Counted from the first letter of the stretch, positions 8,300 to 17,771 are shown. The stretch: DNA of 64,000 bases from Brevibacterium iodinum ATCC 49514 (GCF_900169265.1 NZ_FXYX01000016.1:1-64000), one strand, 5' to 3'. Numbers and translations are program-made. Notes: generated by a model from the sequence alone, not told the origin.

Positions 8300-9883
8300 A
8301 TGAAACGGCAATTCCCCATTGTCCGGATGGTCACCGGCGAATCGGCAGGCAAGCAGATCGCCGGAGCGGCGGCGGCCGCCTCGGCCCTCGGACTCGGCGC
8401 ACTCGCCGCATGGGATCTCACGCAGAAGAAGCACTCGATCCTGCGTAACTATCCGATCGCCGGGCACGCCCGATTCCTGCTGGAGTCGATCCGGCCGGAG
8501 ATCCAGCAGTACTTCATCGAACGCAACTGGGACGGACGCCCGTTCAATCGCGACACCCGCACCACCATCTACGAACGAGCCAACGGCACTCACTCCGAAC
8601 ACGCGTTCGGCACCGAGCACGATGTCGACCGCGCCGGCTACGAGGCGCTCATGCACTCGAACATGCCGATCCCCAATCCGCCCAGGCCACCGCGCGTGCG
8701 GGTCGGCGGTGACGAGTGCACTCAGCCCTACGACATCTCGCTGCTCAACGTCTCGGCGATGAGCTTCGGCTCGCTGAGCACCAACGCCATCCGAGCTCTG
8801 AACAAGGGTGCGGCGCTGGGCGGATTCGCCCACGACACCGGTGAGGGATCGATCTCGCCGTATCACCGTGAGCACGGCGGCGACCTCATCTGGGAGCTCG
8901 GCACCGGATACTTCGGCGCCCGCACCCCCGAAGGAGAATTCTCCCCCGAGACCTTCGCCGAGAAGGCGCAGGACCCGCAGGTGAAGATGGTCTCGCTCAA
9001 GCTCTCCCAGGGTGCGAAGCCGGGCATCGGCGGCGTGCTGCCTGGGCCGAAGGTCACCGAGGAGATCGCCGAGATCCGCGGCATCCCCGTCGGCCAGACC
9101 TGCATCAGCCCTCCCGGACACACGGTATTTTCGACCCCGATCGAACTGCTCGAGTTCATCCGGCAGATGCGTGAACTCTCCGGAGGCAAACCCGCCGGAT
9201 TCAAACTGTGCGTCGGTTCGCGCACGGAGTTCCTTTCGATCGTCAAGGCCATGGTGGAGACCCAGATCCTGCCGGACTTCATCATCGTCGACGGCTCCGA
9301 GGGCGGCACGGGTGCCGCGCCGTTGGAGTTCGAGGACAATGTCGGTCTGCCTCTGACACAGGGACTGATGATCGTCCACAACGCGCTCGTCGGCGCAGGC
9401 CTGCGGAAGAAGATCAAGGTCGGCGCCTCGGGCAAGATCGCCACCGGCACAGATATCGTCAAACGCCTCATCCAGGGCGCGGACTTCACGAACTCCGCCC
9501 GCGCGATGATGATGGCCGTCGGCTGCATCCAGGCCCAGGCCTGCCACACGGGCAAATGCCCTGTCGGCGTCGCCACACAGGATCCGCGGCGAGCGCGCGC
9601 CATCGACGTGCCCACCAAGGCCGAACGTGTGCGCAACTACCACGATGGAGTCGTCGCCGAGGCGGCCCGCCTCATGGCATCGATGGGTGCGGCCGCACCC
9701 GACGAGCTGGAGCCGACGATGCTGCGACGCAATGTCTCGGCCTCCGAATCCTGGTCCTATGCTCGCCTCTACGACTGGCTGAAGCCCGGCGAGCTCCTCG
9801 ATGACACCCCCTCGGAGTGGGCAGACGATTGGGCCACGGCCCGCGCGGACACGTTCACGATCCCCCGCGGACACAGCCGCTGA
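8300..9883 (+). CDS. FMN-binding glutamate synthase family protein (stand-alone GltB-like synthase domain)
   Basis: A 527-residue protein matching the FMN/iron-sulfur synthase domain of glutamate synthase without the amidotransferase and GXGXG domains. Hallmarks are MSFGSLS, the KLSQGAKPGIGGVLPG segment, DGSEGGTGAAP (FMN phosphate region), and ACHTGKCPVGVATQ, whose cysteines together with an upstream Cys should bind a [3Fe-4S] cluster. A hydrophobic stretch at about residues 20-38 may anchor it to the membrane. Such proteins are widespread in bacteria, but their substrate is not settled, so calling it a true glutamate synthase would be overreach. The start has a strong AAGGAGG site. A small hydrolase gene follows 14 bases later, so the two are probably cotranscribed. 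Confidence 0.85.
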   Translation: MKRQFPIVRMVTGESAGKQIAGAAAAASALGLGALAAWDLTQKKHSILRNYPIAGHARFLLESIRPEIQQYFIERNWDGRPFNRDTRTTIYERANGTHSEHAFGTEHDVDRAGYEALMHSNMPIPNPPRPPRVRVGGDECTQPYDISLLNVSAMSFGSLSTNAIRALNKGAALGGFAHDTGEGSISPYHREHGGDLIWELGTGYFGARTPEGEFSPETFAEKAQDPQVKMVSLKLSQGAKPGIGGVLPGPKVTEEIAEIRGIPVGQTCISPPGHTVFSTPIELLEFIRQMRELSGGKPAGFKLCVGSRTEFLSIVKAMVETQILPDFIIVDGSEGGTGAAPLEFEDNVGLPLTQGLMIVHNALVGAGLRKKIKVGASGKIATGTDIVKRLIQGADFTNSARAMMMAVGCIQAQACHTGKCPVGVATQDPRRARAIDVPTKAERVRNYHDGVVAEAARLMASMGAAAPDELEPTMLRRNVSASESWSYARLYDWLKPGELLDDTPSEWADDWATARADTFTIPRGHSR

Positions 9884-9897
9884 GTGAGAGGATTCCT

Positions 9898-10467
9898 ATG
9901 ACCACCCTTGTCCTTCTCCACTCGGCTCTGGGGCGGACGTCCGGGATGGATGCCATCGCCGAACGCTTCGCCCTGGCCGGATATGCCGTGCACACTCCCG
10001 ACGTCTACGCGGGCAGGACCTTCGACGACGCAGAATCGGGAGTCGCCCACTCCCAGGAGGTCGGGTTCTCGACGCTGGTTGATCGGGTGAAGGACGCTTG
10101 CGAGGACCTCGGCGACGATCTCGTCTTCGGCGGATTCTCACTCGGTGCCGCGCTCGCTCAGCAGATGGGCAAGAACGATCCGCGGGCCCGCGGCGTCCTG
10201 CTCTTCCACGGCGGCGGCTTCCCCAAGCCGACGCGCTGGCAGGCGGTAGTGCCGGTGCAGGCTCATTTCGCCGTCGATGACTCCTGGCGCAGCCCGGGAA
10301 CGATCGAGACGCTGATGGAGTCTGCGACGCAAGCGGGTGCGCAGGCGGAGTACTTCCTCTACCCGGGCAGCACCCACCTGTTCAGTGACCCGACCACTCC
10401 GGACTACCGCGAAGACAGCGCAGAACTGCTCTACGAACGGGCTTTGGCCTTCCTCGACCGGTTCTGA
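9898..10467 (+). CDS. dienelactone hydrolase family protein with a serine nucleophile
   Basis: A 189-residue alpha/beta hydrolase of the dienelactone hydrolase type. Visible elements are the VLLHSALG strand-loop near the N-terminus, the nucleophile elbow GFSLG at about residues 80-84, an Asp in the AHFAVDDSW segment and the His in GSTHLF. Classical dienelactone hydrolase uses Cys in the elbow; Ser here suggests a general esterase-like reaction. The ATG at 9898 has GAGAGGA seven bases upstream. It lies 14 bases after the glutamate-synthase-like gene in the same direction and convergent with an SDR gene. Confidence 0.8.
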   Translation: MTTLVLLHSALGRTSGMDAIAERFALAGYAVHTPDVYAGRTFDDAESGVAHSQEVGFSTLVDRVKDACEDLGDDLVFGGFSLGAALAQQMGKNDPRARGVLLFHGGGFPKPTRWQAVVPVQAHFAVDDSWRSPGTIETLMESATQAGAQAEYFLYPGSTHLFSDPTTPDYREDSAELLYERALAFLDRF

Positions 10468-10535
10468 AATCCACTCCCCGGCTCCGGGGGCGCCCCTGCA
10501 GGCGAACCCGGCCTTCTGTCCACCCCGTCGACGTT

Positions 10536-10556
10536 GATGGGTGCAGCCCACCCATC
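10536..10556. terminator. short hairpin between convergent genes
   Basis: GATGGGTG (10536-10543) pairs with CACCCATC (10549-10556) around a five-base loop, between the hydrolase and SDR stop codons. Confidence 0.5.
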
Positions 10557-10571
10557 TCACAGTCGGCCACT

Positions 10572-11375
10572 TCAACCCATGACGAGGCCGTTGTCGACGA
10601 TGAGGTTCTGGCCGGTCACCGCACGCGAAGCGGGGGAGGCGAAGAACACCACCGCCGAGGCGAAGTCCTCCGGAGTCGTCACACGTCGCAGCGCACTGGC
10701 GGCCGCGATCTGGTCGAAGACCTCTTCGGGTGTCGCCGAGGACGCATCGGTGGTGCGCAGCAATCCGCCGGAGACCATGTTCACCCGTACCCCGGCCGGG
10801 CCGAGATCCTTCGCGAACGTCCTGGTCAGCGACAGCAGCGCCGCCTTGCCTGCCGTGTAGTCGTGGTACGGCACAACCGGGTCCTGGAACAGGTTGGTGC
10901 CGATGTTGATGACGCGGCCGGAACCGAGCTCTCGGAAACCATGCATCGCGGCTTGGATCGTGTTGACCGCGCCCTCGACGGAACCGCGGAACTGGTCGGC
11001 GAAATCAGAATAGTCGATCTCATCGGCCGGTTGGCGTTCATCGCCGTTGAACGAGAAGTCTGCGAGAGCGTTGTTGACCACAGTGGATACGGGAGTACCG
11101 AACTCGGCGGCCGCGGTTTCGAACATGGCGTCGACGGCGCGGGAGTCCGTGACATCGGCTTCGATGGCCACTGCACGTCCACCGCGAGCACGGACCGCCT
11201 CGGCGAGCTCTTCTGCAGTCTCGGCCGAGTATCGGTAGTTGATGACCAGCGCCGCACCTTCCGGTGCGAAGGCCTTCGCGATCGCAGCGCCCAGGCCGCG
11301 TCCGGACCCGGTGACGAGCACGACCTGCTCATCGAGAGGCAGGGCTTCGGAGGTGAATGCCTGTGGGTTGCTCAT
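10572..11375 (-). CDS. short-chain dehydrogenase, 3-oxoacyl-ACP-reductase-like
   Basis: A 267-residue SDR with the cofactor motif TGSGRGLG near residue 22, an Asp (EADVTD) contacting adenine, and the YTAGK catalytic Tyr/Lys pair followed by the RVNMVSGG loop. The usual NNAG motif reads NNAL, and the strand that normally ends in the catalytic Ser reads INIGTN, so the standard Ser is not in its usual place. A recognised SDR subgroup shows this pattern. It is probably an NADPH-dependent 3-oxoacyl reductase, but the substrate is unknown. The ATG at 11375 follows a GAAGGAGA site. Confidence 0.82.
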   Translation of the reverse strand: MSNPQAFTSEALPLDEQVVLVTGSGRGLGAAIAKAFAPEGAALVINYRYSAETAEELAEAVRARGGRAVAIEADVTDSRAVDAMFETAAAEFGTPVSTVVNNALADFSFNGDERQPADEIDYSDFADQFRGSVEGAVNTIQAAMHGFRELGSGRVINIGTNLFQDPVVPYHDYTAGKAALLSLTRTFAKDLGPAGVRVNMVSGGLLRTTDASSATPEEVFDQIAAASALRRVTTPEDFASAVVFFASPASRAVTGQNLIVDNGLVMG

Positions 11376-11510
11376 CGCGTGTCTCCTTCGAACGTCGGTG
11401 GGCGGATCCTGACCCCACCATACCCACGAACCACGCGTGCCGGGACGGAGCTGTGCCAGGACGGAGTCGTGCGCGACGGCGCTGCAGCGCGAAACCACCG
11501 TGGTACGTGG

Positions 11511-11574
11511 CGATTGTTGGGTCGATCCACGGTGATATCGCGGCTCAGAGCACCGTGGATCGACCTAACAATCG
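11511..11574. repeat. 24-base inverted repeat in a divergent intergenic region
   Basis: The arms at 11511-11534 and 11551-11574 are reverse complements with one G/T difference around a 16-base loop. They contain GGGTCGATCCAC, close to the GGGTGGATCCAC core of the palindromes at 30928 and 37357. The 344-base gap 11376-11719 has no gene that I can see; this repeat and the promoter at 11672 are its only clear contents. Because the flanking genes are divergent, a simple terminator role is unlikely. Confidence 0.8.
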
Positions 11575-11671
11575 TGCGATGGCCGCGTCCGCACCCCGCT
11601 CAGCAAGGAGCAAATCGCTCCTAACCGCGCGCACATGGGCCACGGAACGTGCTCTGAGCGGCATGAGTCCA

Positions 11672-11677
11672 TAGACT
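11672..11677 (+). promoter_or_regulatory. candidate -10 box of the membrane protein gene
   Basis: TAGACT, 43 bases before the ATG at 11720, matches the TAnnnT pattern repeated upstream of other genes in the window. Confidence 0.4.
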
Positions 11678-11719
11678 GAAAAGAAGACCACCGTTGTCCA
11701 TCCCCAGGAAGTCACCCTT

Positions 11720-12742
11720 ATGAACGAGCTCGGCGCCGGCATCTCCATCGGAGTCCTTGCGGCTCTCGTCGTCTTCGTCATCTACTTCATCGGAGCGAAG
11801 CTCGGACGATGGCAGCCCAGGGACCCCGCCAGCGGCGGCCCCCAGGGCGGCTACCCGCAGACTCAGTACGGTCAGAACCCCTACGGCCAGCCCGGCTACA
11901 ACCAGTCCGGTCGCCCGTGGAGCAGCGAGGATGAGACCCGCGTTCTGCCCAGCAACGCACAGGGCTACGACGCACAGGGCTACGACGCCGACGCCGATCT
12001 GCCGCGGGCGACGAAGAACGAACTCGCCGCCAACATCCAGCACTCCGGCCAGATGATCGAGGCCAACCGACGAGCCGCCACCGCGGCCAACGGCGACACC
12101 GTCGCAGTGTTCACCTACATCCTGGGCGCCGCGCTCATCGCCGTCGTCGCCTTCGTGTTCTTCAACAATCTTCTGCTGCCGGCCACCATCGGCGCGCTGA
12201 CGGGCGCGATCATCTGCGTGGCGCTGTCGGCGACCTATACGATCAAGCACCTGGACTTCTGGCCGGACAATGCGACGATCTCGATCATCAACCTGCTCGT
12301 CGCCCTGGCCGCGTCGATCTTCATGTACATCGGGTCCGTGCAGACGGTGCGCGACAACATCAGCCTGTCCACGATCACCGACTCGTTCGATGCCCTGCCC
12401 TTCGGCGACGGATTCTCCGCCTTCGCCGTGGCCATCGGCGACCGGGTAGTGACGTTCTTCAAGGACTTCGGCTTCTTCGGCTTCGTGTTCCTGCTGTTCA
12501 TGGGCATCGGCTGCATCATCGTCTTCACCCTCGCCGCGAAGTCGCTCGTCGACGTGATGGATTGGCGGATCTTCGCCCAGTTCGGCCACAACGTCACCGA
12601 TCGCCCCATGTCGTATTCGCGTGCCGTGCGCTTCCAGACGTCGAAGGTCTCGCACACTGTGACCTCGCTCGTTCTCGCCGTCATTGCTGTGCTCGCCGCC
12701 ACAGGATTGCTCTATGACGGCTTCACCTGGTTCACACGCTGA
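11720..12742 (+). CDS. multi-pass membrane protein of unknown function
   Basis: I do not recognise this 340-residue protein. It has an N-terminal helix (about 6-26), a Gly/Tyr/Gln/Pro-rich linker with repeats such as GYDAQGYDA (about 33-95), a polar helical stretch, then about five more membrane helices (near 120-145, 148-165, 178-195, 250-272 and 308-328). Topology suggests a membrane protein with a disordered cytoplasmic or surface loop. AGGAAG lies ahead of the ATG. It stands just upstream of the olefin cluster but has its own spacing (124 bases) and shows no link to that pathway. Confidence 0.7.
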   Translation: MNELGAGISIGVLAALVVFVIYFIGAKLGRWQPRDPASGGPQGGYPQTQYGQNPYGQPGYNQSGRPWSSEDETRVLPSNAQGYDAQGYDADADLPRATKNELAANIQHSGQMIEANRRAATAANGDTVAVFTYILGAALIAVVAFVFFNNLLLPATIGALTGAIICVALSATYTIKHLDFWPDNATISIINLLVALAASIFMYIGSVQTVRDNISLSTITDSFDALPFGDGFSAFAVAIGDRVVTFFKDFGFFGFVFLLFMGIGCIIVFTLAAKSLVDVMDWRIFAQFGHNVTDRPMSYSRAVRFQTSKVSHTVTSLVLAVIAVLAATGLLYDGFTWFTR

Positions 12743-12765
12743 TGAACATCTCAGAAACCGGGCGG

Positions 12766-12771
12766 TAAGAT
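12766..12771 (+). promoter_or_regulatory. candidate -10 box of the ole operon
   Basis: TAAGAT about 95 bases before oleA, in the only non-coding gap ahead of the cluster. Confidence 0.35.
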
Positions 12772-12866
12772 AGGTCCGGAATTCCCCCGTGGTGACGCGT
12801 CAGGCGCGCGCCTCTGCGGACGATATCGACACCGACGAACGACCCGAAAAGGGATGAGTACTTCAA

Positions 12867-13895
12867 TTGGCGAATGGCAACGCAACATTTCGGCACTCCA
12901 ACGTGGCCCTGCTCGGCCTGACCGAGACCCTGGCCCCGAACGAAGTGACCTCGCAGGAATTCGACGACCGCCTCGCCGATACGCTGTTATCTCTCAAACT
13001 GCCGCAGGGTCTGCTCCAACGCGTCGCCGGTGTGTACGCCCGCCGAAACTGGGATGAGCCCCACCAGTTCGCCGATGGTGCGATCGCGGCCGGAAAGAAG
13101 GCCCTCGCCGAGGCGGGGGTCCCTCCCGACGCCATCGGACTGATGGTCAACACCTCCGTGACCCGTGAGCACCTGGAACCGTCCGTGGCCGTCGGCGTCC
13201 ACGCCGGCATCGGGCTCGGCCCGCAGGCGATGAACTTCGACATCGCCAACGCCTGCCTCGGATTCGTCAACGGAATGACCCTGGCCGCGAACATGATCGA
13301 CGCCGGGCAGATCGAGTACGCCCTCATCGTCGCCGGCGAAGACGCCTCCCGCGTCCAAGACGCGACGCTGCGTCGCCTCAACCGCCCGGAGATCACCCGC
13401 GAGGAGTACCTCAACGAATTCGCGTCCCTGACCCTGGGCTCCGGTGCTGCCGCCGCCGTCCTCGGCCCGGCCGACAGACATCCGGAGTGCCACCGCATCC
13501 TCGGCGGGATCACCCGTGCGGCCACCCAGCATCACGAGCTGTGCGTCGGCGACCACAACGGAATGTTCACCGACGCGAAGGGGCTGCTCTCCGGCGGCAT
13601 GGAACTCGTCGTCGCCGCGTGGGAGGAAGCCCACGAGACCGGTTGGAACTGGCGGGAGATGGACCGCTACGTCATGCACCAGGTCTCCGATGTGCACACG
13701 AATTCGATCACGAAGGCCGCGAACCTCGACCCCGACCGGATCCCCGTGAGCTACCCGGAGCTGGGCAACGTCGGCCCCGCCTCCCTGCCCATCACCCTGT
13801 CCCGTGAGGCCGAGAACCTCAAACCCGGCGACCGCATCCTGTGCATGGGCGTCGGTTCCGGCCTCAACACCGCCATGACCGAGATCGAGTGGTAG
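12867..13895 (+). CDS. oleA: OleA, thiolase-superfamily enzyme for head-to-head acyl-CoA condensation
   Basis: A 342-residue KASIII-like thiolase. OleA condenses two fatty acyl-CoAs to a long beta-keto acid, the first step of long-chain olefin synthesis. The catalytic Cys130 (NACLGFVNG), His271 (VMHQVSDVH) and Asn301 (ELGNVGPAS) are all visible. The TREHLEPS segment carries the Glu-type residue that distinguishes OleA from FabH. No ATG fits, and the frame begins with TTG at 12867, 13 bases after AAGGGA, so the exact start is uncertain by a few codons. It is followed 7 bases later by oleBC, and with oleD the order and content match the actinobacterial ole clusters described in Micrococcus. Confidence 0.9.
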   Translation: MANGNATFRHSNVALLGLTETLAPNEVTSQEFDDRLADTLLSLKLPQGLLQRVAGVYARRNWDEPHQFADGAIAAGKKALAEAGVPPDAIGLMVNTSVTREHLEPSVAVGVHAGIGLGPQAMNFDIANACLGFVNGMTLAANMIDAGQIEYALIVAGEDASRVQDATLRRLNRPEITREEYLNEFASLTLGSGAAAAVLGPADRHPECHRILGGITRAATQHHELCVGDHNGMFTDAKGLLSGGMELVVAAWEEAHETGWNWREMDRYVMHQVSDVHTNSITKAANLDPDRIPVSYPELGNVGPASLPITLSREAENLKPGDRILCMGVGSGLNTAMTEIEW

Positions 13896-13902
13896 AGACT
13901 TC

Positions 13903-16731
13903 ATGAGATTTCCTGCACGGCCGGCCACGACTCCCCCGAAGCTGCCCGAGTGGGACCCCGCCTGGTCCCGAATCGTTGAGGCGGAAACCTCCGACGGGAC
14001 CCATGCGTTCCATGTCCTCGACACACTGCCCGCCCTGGCTGCCGCCGGGGTGGAGCCGGCGGGCACGATCGTCGCTCTCCACGGCAACCCGACCTGGTCG
14101 TATCTGTGGCGCAGACTGGCGCGGGCCACCATCGATGCCGCGCAGTCGGGCGGCCGCGCCTGGCGGCTCATCGCCCCCGACCAGCTCGAGATGGGCTTCT
14201 CCGAACGGCTCGCCCACAAGACGATGCCGGCCCCGAAATCCGATGAGGTGCGTCGCATCGCCGATCGCATCAACGATTTCGATGCGGTCGTCTCCAACCT
14301 GTTCGCCGAGGTGGCCGCCACCGGATCCGCCACCCACCCGATCGTGACGATCGGTCACGACTGGGGCGGAGTCCTCTCACTCGGCTGGGCCGCCCGAAAT
14401 ACCGAACTGGTGTCCGCGGCGATCAGCCTCAACACGGCCGTCCACCAGCCCGAGGACGCCCCGGTGCCCGCACCGCTGCGCGCGACCTTGGCCGGGCCGA
14501 TGCTGCCTGCAGCCACCGTGCTCACCGACTGGTTCCTGCGCGTGACCCTGGGCCTCGGCGATCTCGATGCCGAGACCAAGGACGCCTTCCATGCCCCATA
14601 CCGGAGGGCAGAGGACCGGTGGGCGATCGGCAACTTCGTCGCCGATATCCCCGTCGATGACACTCATGCCTCCGATCCCGAACTCCAGCGCATCGGCCAG
14701 GACATCGCTGCGTTCGACAAACCGGCGCTGCTCGTCTGGGGCCCGAAGGATCCGGTGTTCCTCGAACGCTATCTGCGGGACCTGCGCCAGCGCCTGCCGC
14801 AGGCCGACGTGCACCGGTTCGAAACGGCCTCCCACCTCGTCAGCGAAGATCACGAGGTTCCCGGTCTCGTCCTCGACTGGCTGAGCGCCCAGTTCGATGC
14901 GCCCACCACCGCGAACACCCCCACCGAGGCGGCCCCCGCGAAAGGATCGTCCGAGCGGAAGGGCGCGGCCGCCTCGGCGACGGGAGCAGCGTCCGCGCGG
15001 TCGGGAACGCCCTCCTCGGCGAGTGGATCGACTTCCGATATCGCGGATGACTCCGCCACCGGCAACGGATCCGCGGAGGTCCGCGCGGTGACGGCGATCC
15101 TCGATGCCCGCCGTGACGACGAGGCGATCGCCTCGGTCGACTTCGCGCAGAATCCGGCGCAGCAGATCACCTGGCGCCATCTGTGGCACGTGACGACGTC
15201 GATCGCAAACGGGCTGCTCGACCTCGGCGTGAAGCCCGGGGATCGGGTGTCCATGCTGGTGCCTCCCGGCAACAATCTCACCGCCGCGCTCTATGCGTGT
15301 CTGAAGATCGGTGCGGTCGCCGTCGTCGCCGATGCCGGACTCGGCCCGAAGGGAATGACTCGGGCGATCACCTCGGCCGATCCGCAGTGGATCATCGGCG
15401 AGCTGCCCGGACTCGCTCTGGCCCGCGCCTTCGGCTGGCCCGGCCGGCGGATCTCCGTGCGTCCGCTCGGACCCGTGCGCTCGCGCGTGTTCAAGGCAGA
15501 GACGAGCCTGACGGAACTCTCCCGCACCCCGCACCGGGCCGAGCTGCCGACCCCGTCACCGGATGCCGACGCGGCGATCCTCTTCACCTCCGGGTCGACG
15601 GGACCGGCGAAGGGCGTGCGCTATACGCATGCGGACATCTCCGCGTTGGCGGCCGTGCTGACCAGGACCTTCAACGTCACCGAAGGCACTGGACTGGTGG
15701 CTGGGTTCCCACCGTTCGCCCTGTTGGGACCGGCCATCGGAGCCACCTCGGTGACACCGGACATGTCGGTGACGAAACCGAAGACGCTCACGGCCACTGC
15801 GATCGCCGATGCGATCATCGCCGGACGGGCCACCATGGTCTTCGCCTCCCCGGCCGCATACACGAATGTCGCCGCGACCGCTGGCGAGCTCGACGGGCAG
15901 CAGCGGGAAGCGTGCGCCGGGGTCGAACTCGTGCTCTCGGCGGGTGCGCCCGTGCCGCTGGAGCTCATGGATGCCATTGCCGAGGTGTTCCCGAACGCGT
16001 CCATCCACTCCCCCTATGGCATGACCGAGGGTCTCCTGCTCACCGACATCGACCGTGACGGCGTGGCCGCCGCCGATGCCACCGGTGGTCTCGGGGTCTG
16101 CGTGGGGCAGCCGATCGACGGCGTCGAACTCGCTCTGGCCCCCATCGATGAGTCGGGACGTTCGGCCGATGAGCTGCGGCAGGGCGCGACCGCGCAGGGC
16201 CGCCTCGGCGAATTCGTCGTCAGTGCCGCCCATATCAAGTCCGGCTACGACAATCTGTGGCACACGACTGCGGATTCGGCGCGTGATGATCTGCACGGTC
16301 TGACCTGGCATCGGACGAACGATATCGGCCACATCGATGAGAACGGTCGCGTGTGGCTCGAGGGACGTCTGCAGCATGTCGTCACGACCCCGCGCGGACC
16401 GGTCGGGCCCGGAGGCCTTGAAGCGCTCATCGACGCCGATGACCAGGTCAGCCGCAGCTCCGTCGTCGGCATCGGTCCCGTCGGCACCCAGGCGCTTGTG
16501 GCCGTGCTCGATGCCGAGGGCACCTCGCTGTCTCCCGGTCTCGCGCCCTTGGACCTGACGGCGCGCCTGCGGGAGAAGGTCGCCGAGGCGGTCGGTCATG
16601 ATCTGAGCGCTGTGCTCGTGGCCCCCGAGTTCCCCACCGACATCCGCCACAATTCGAAGATCGACCGCTCCCGCCTCGCCGCCTGGGCCGACAGCGTCCT
16701 GGCTGGTGGGCCGGTGCGGGGAAGCGTCTAG
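13903..16731 (+). CDS. oleBC: OleBC fusion: beta-lactone decarboxylase plus beta-lactone synthetase
   Basis: A 942-residue two-enzyme protein. Residues 1-330 are an alpha/beta hydrolase like haloalkane dehalogenases, with HGNPTWSYLWR at about 60 and the nucleophile Asp153 in GHDWGG; this is OleB, which decarboxylates cis-beta-lactones to olefins. Residues about 395-942 are an AMP-forming ligase-like domain with FTSGSTGPAKG near 560, the SPYGMTEG adenylate motif near 705 and a C-terminal lid; this is OleC, which closes the beta-hydroxy acid to a beta-lactone. An Ala/Ser/Gly-rich linker (about 335-395) joins them. OleB-OleC fusions are known in Actinobacteria and probably channel the reactive lactone. 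Both catalytic halves look intact. Confidence 0.92.
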   Translation: MRFPARPATTPPKLPEWDPAWSRIVEAETSDGTHAFHVLDTLPALAAAGVEPAGTIVALHGNPTWSYLWRRLARATIDAAQSGGRAWRLIAPDQLEMGFSERLAHKTMPAPKSDEVRRIADRINDFDAVVSNLFAEVAATGSATHPIVTIGHDWGGVLSLGWAARNTELVSAAISLNTAVHQPEDAPVPAPLRATLAGPMLPAATVLTDWFLRVTLGLGDLDAETKDAFHAPYRRAEDRWAIGNFVADIPVDDTHASDPELQRIGQDIAAFDKPALLVWGPKDPVFLERYLRDLRQRLPQADVHRFETASHLVSEDHEVPGLVLDWLSAQFDAPTTANTPTEAAPAKGSSERKGAAASATGAASARSGTPSSASGSTSDIADDSATGNGSAEVRAVTAILDARRDDEAIASVDFAQNPAQQITWRHLWHVTTSIANGLLDLGVKPGDRVSMLVPPGNNLTAALYACLKIGAVAVVADAGLGPKGMTRAITSADPQWIIGELPGLALARAFGWPGRRISVRPLGPVRSRVFKAETSLTELSRTPHRAELPTPSPDADAAILFTSGSTGPAKGVRYTHADISALAAVLTRTFNVTEGTGLVAGFPPFALLGPAIGATSVTPDMSVTKPKTLTATAIADAIIAGRATMVFASPAAYTNVAATAGELDGQQREACAGVELVLSAGAPVPLELMDAIAEVFPNASIHSPYGMTEGLLLTDIDRDGVAAADATGGLGVCVGQPIDGVELALAPIDESGRSADELRQGATAQGRLGEFVVSAAHIKSGYDNLWHTTADSARDDLHGLTWHRTNDIGHIDENGRVWLEGRLQHVVTTPRGPVGPGGLEALIDADDQVSRSSVVGIGPVGTQALVAVLDAEGTSLSPGLAPLDLTARLREKVAEAVGHDLSAVLVAPEFPTDIRHNSKIDRSRLAAWADSVLAGGPVRGSV

Positions 16732-16793
16732 AGGCATCGCCGATATCTGCGCCACCCCCGAATCTGCGTCGTCCCCGTTCATGAGGAGCTGAA

Positions 16794-17759
16794 GTGAGAA
16801 TCACCGTCACCGGAGCCTCCGGGCTGCTCGGTTCGTCCGTCGCCCGTGCACTCGTCACCGCCGGTCACGCGGTCACGACCCTGCAGCGCCGCCCCTCAGG
16901 GGTCGACGGAGCTGTGGATGTCATCGGTTCGGTGACCGATGCGGCTGCCGTGGATCAGGCCGTCACCGACGCAGAGGCGGTCGTGCACTTGGCCGCGAAG
17001 GTGTCCATGATGGGCGATCCCAAAGAATTCGAGGCCGTGAACATCGGCGGCACCCGCACACTCGTCGATGCGGCACGGGCGGCCGGAGTGCAGCGCCTGG
17101 TCCATATCTCGTCGCCGTCGGTGGCACATACCGGTGAGTCGATCATCGGCGACGGTGCCGAACCGGCGTCTCCGGAGTCTGCGCGCGGCGAATATGCGCG
17201 GACGAAGGGCGCCGGTGAGCGGATTGCTCTGGGCGCGGACTCGTCCGACTTCCGGGTGCTCGTCCTGCGTCCGCACCTCATGTGGGGCCCGAGTGATACC
17301 CAGCTCACTGAACGGGTCATCGACCGTGCCCGATCGGGGCGAATGCCGGTGCTCGGTTCGGGAGCGGCGCTGGTCGACACCCTGTTCGTCGACAATGCGG
17401 TGGAGGCGATCGTCGCGGCGGTGACCGCGGTCGATTCCACCCATGGTGAGGCACTGGTGGTGACGAACGGTCAGCCGCGCCCCATCGGTGAGCTGATGTC
17501 ACGCATCGCGATCGCCGGCGGAGCGGCGGAGCCGAAGCTGCGCATTCCGGTGGCCCCGGCGCTGGCAGCAGGGTCTGTGGTCGAAAAGGTGTGGGAGCTC
17601 GGAGAGCACGACGACGAACCACCGTTGACGAGGTTCCTCGCCGAACAGCTGTCGACCGCGCATTGGTTCGACCAGCGGCGAACGCAGGAAGTCCTCGGTT
17701 GGACTCCCCGCGTCAGCATCGAAGAGGGTCTGCAGATCCTCGCCGCGCACTATGCCTGA
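16794..17759 (+). CDS. oleD: OleD, NADPH-dependent 2-alkyl-3-ketoacid reductase
   Basis: A 321-residue extended-SDR/3-beta-hydroxysteroid-dehydrogenase-like protein with the N-terminal GASGLLG dinucleotide motif, and a YARTK motif supplying the catalytic Tyr and Lys near residues 140-144. OleD reduces the OleA product to the 2-alkyl-3-hydroxy acid used by OleC. The GTG start at 16794 follows GAGGAG by seven bases. The gene is 62 bases after oleBC and ends only 12 bases from the stop of the convergent acidic-protein gene, leaving no room for a separate terminator. Confidence 0.88.
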   Translation: MRITVTGASGLLGSSVARALVTAGHAVTTLQRRPSGVDGAVDVIGSVTDAAAVDQAVTDAEAVVHLAAKVSMMGDPKEFEAVNIGGTRTLVDAARAAGVQRLVHISSPSVAHTGESIIGDGAEPASPESARGEYARTKGAGERIALGADSSDFRVLVLRPHLMWGPSDTQLTERVIDRARSGRMPVLGSGAALVDTLFVDNAVEAIVAAVTAVDSTHGEALVVTNGQPRPIGELMSRIAIAGGAAEPKLRIPVAPALAAGSVVEKVWELGEHDDEPPLTRFLAEQLSTAHWFDQRRTQEVLGWTPRVSIEEGLQILAAHYA

Positions 17760-17771
17760 AGGTGTGCCGGA

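Noticed and set aside
8228-9874. Minus-strand frame of about 550 codons opposite the glutamate-synthase-like gene
   Set aside because: GC-rich antisense shadow; the plus-strand product has clear FMN and iron-sulfur motifs.
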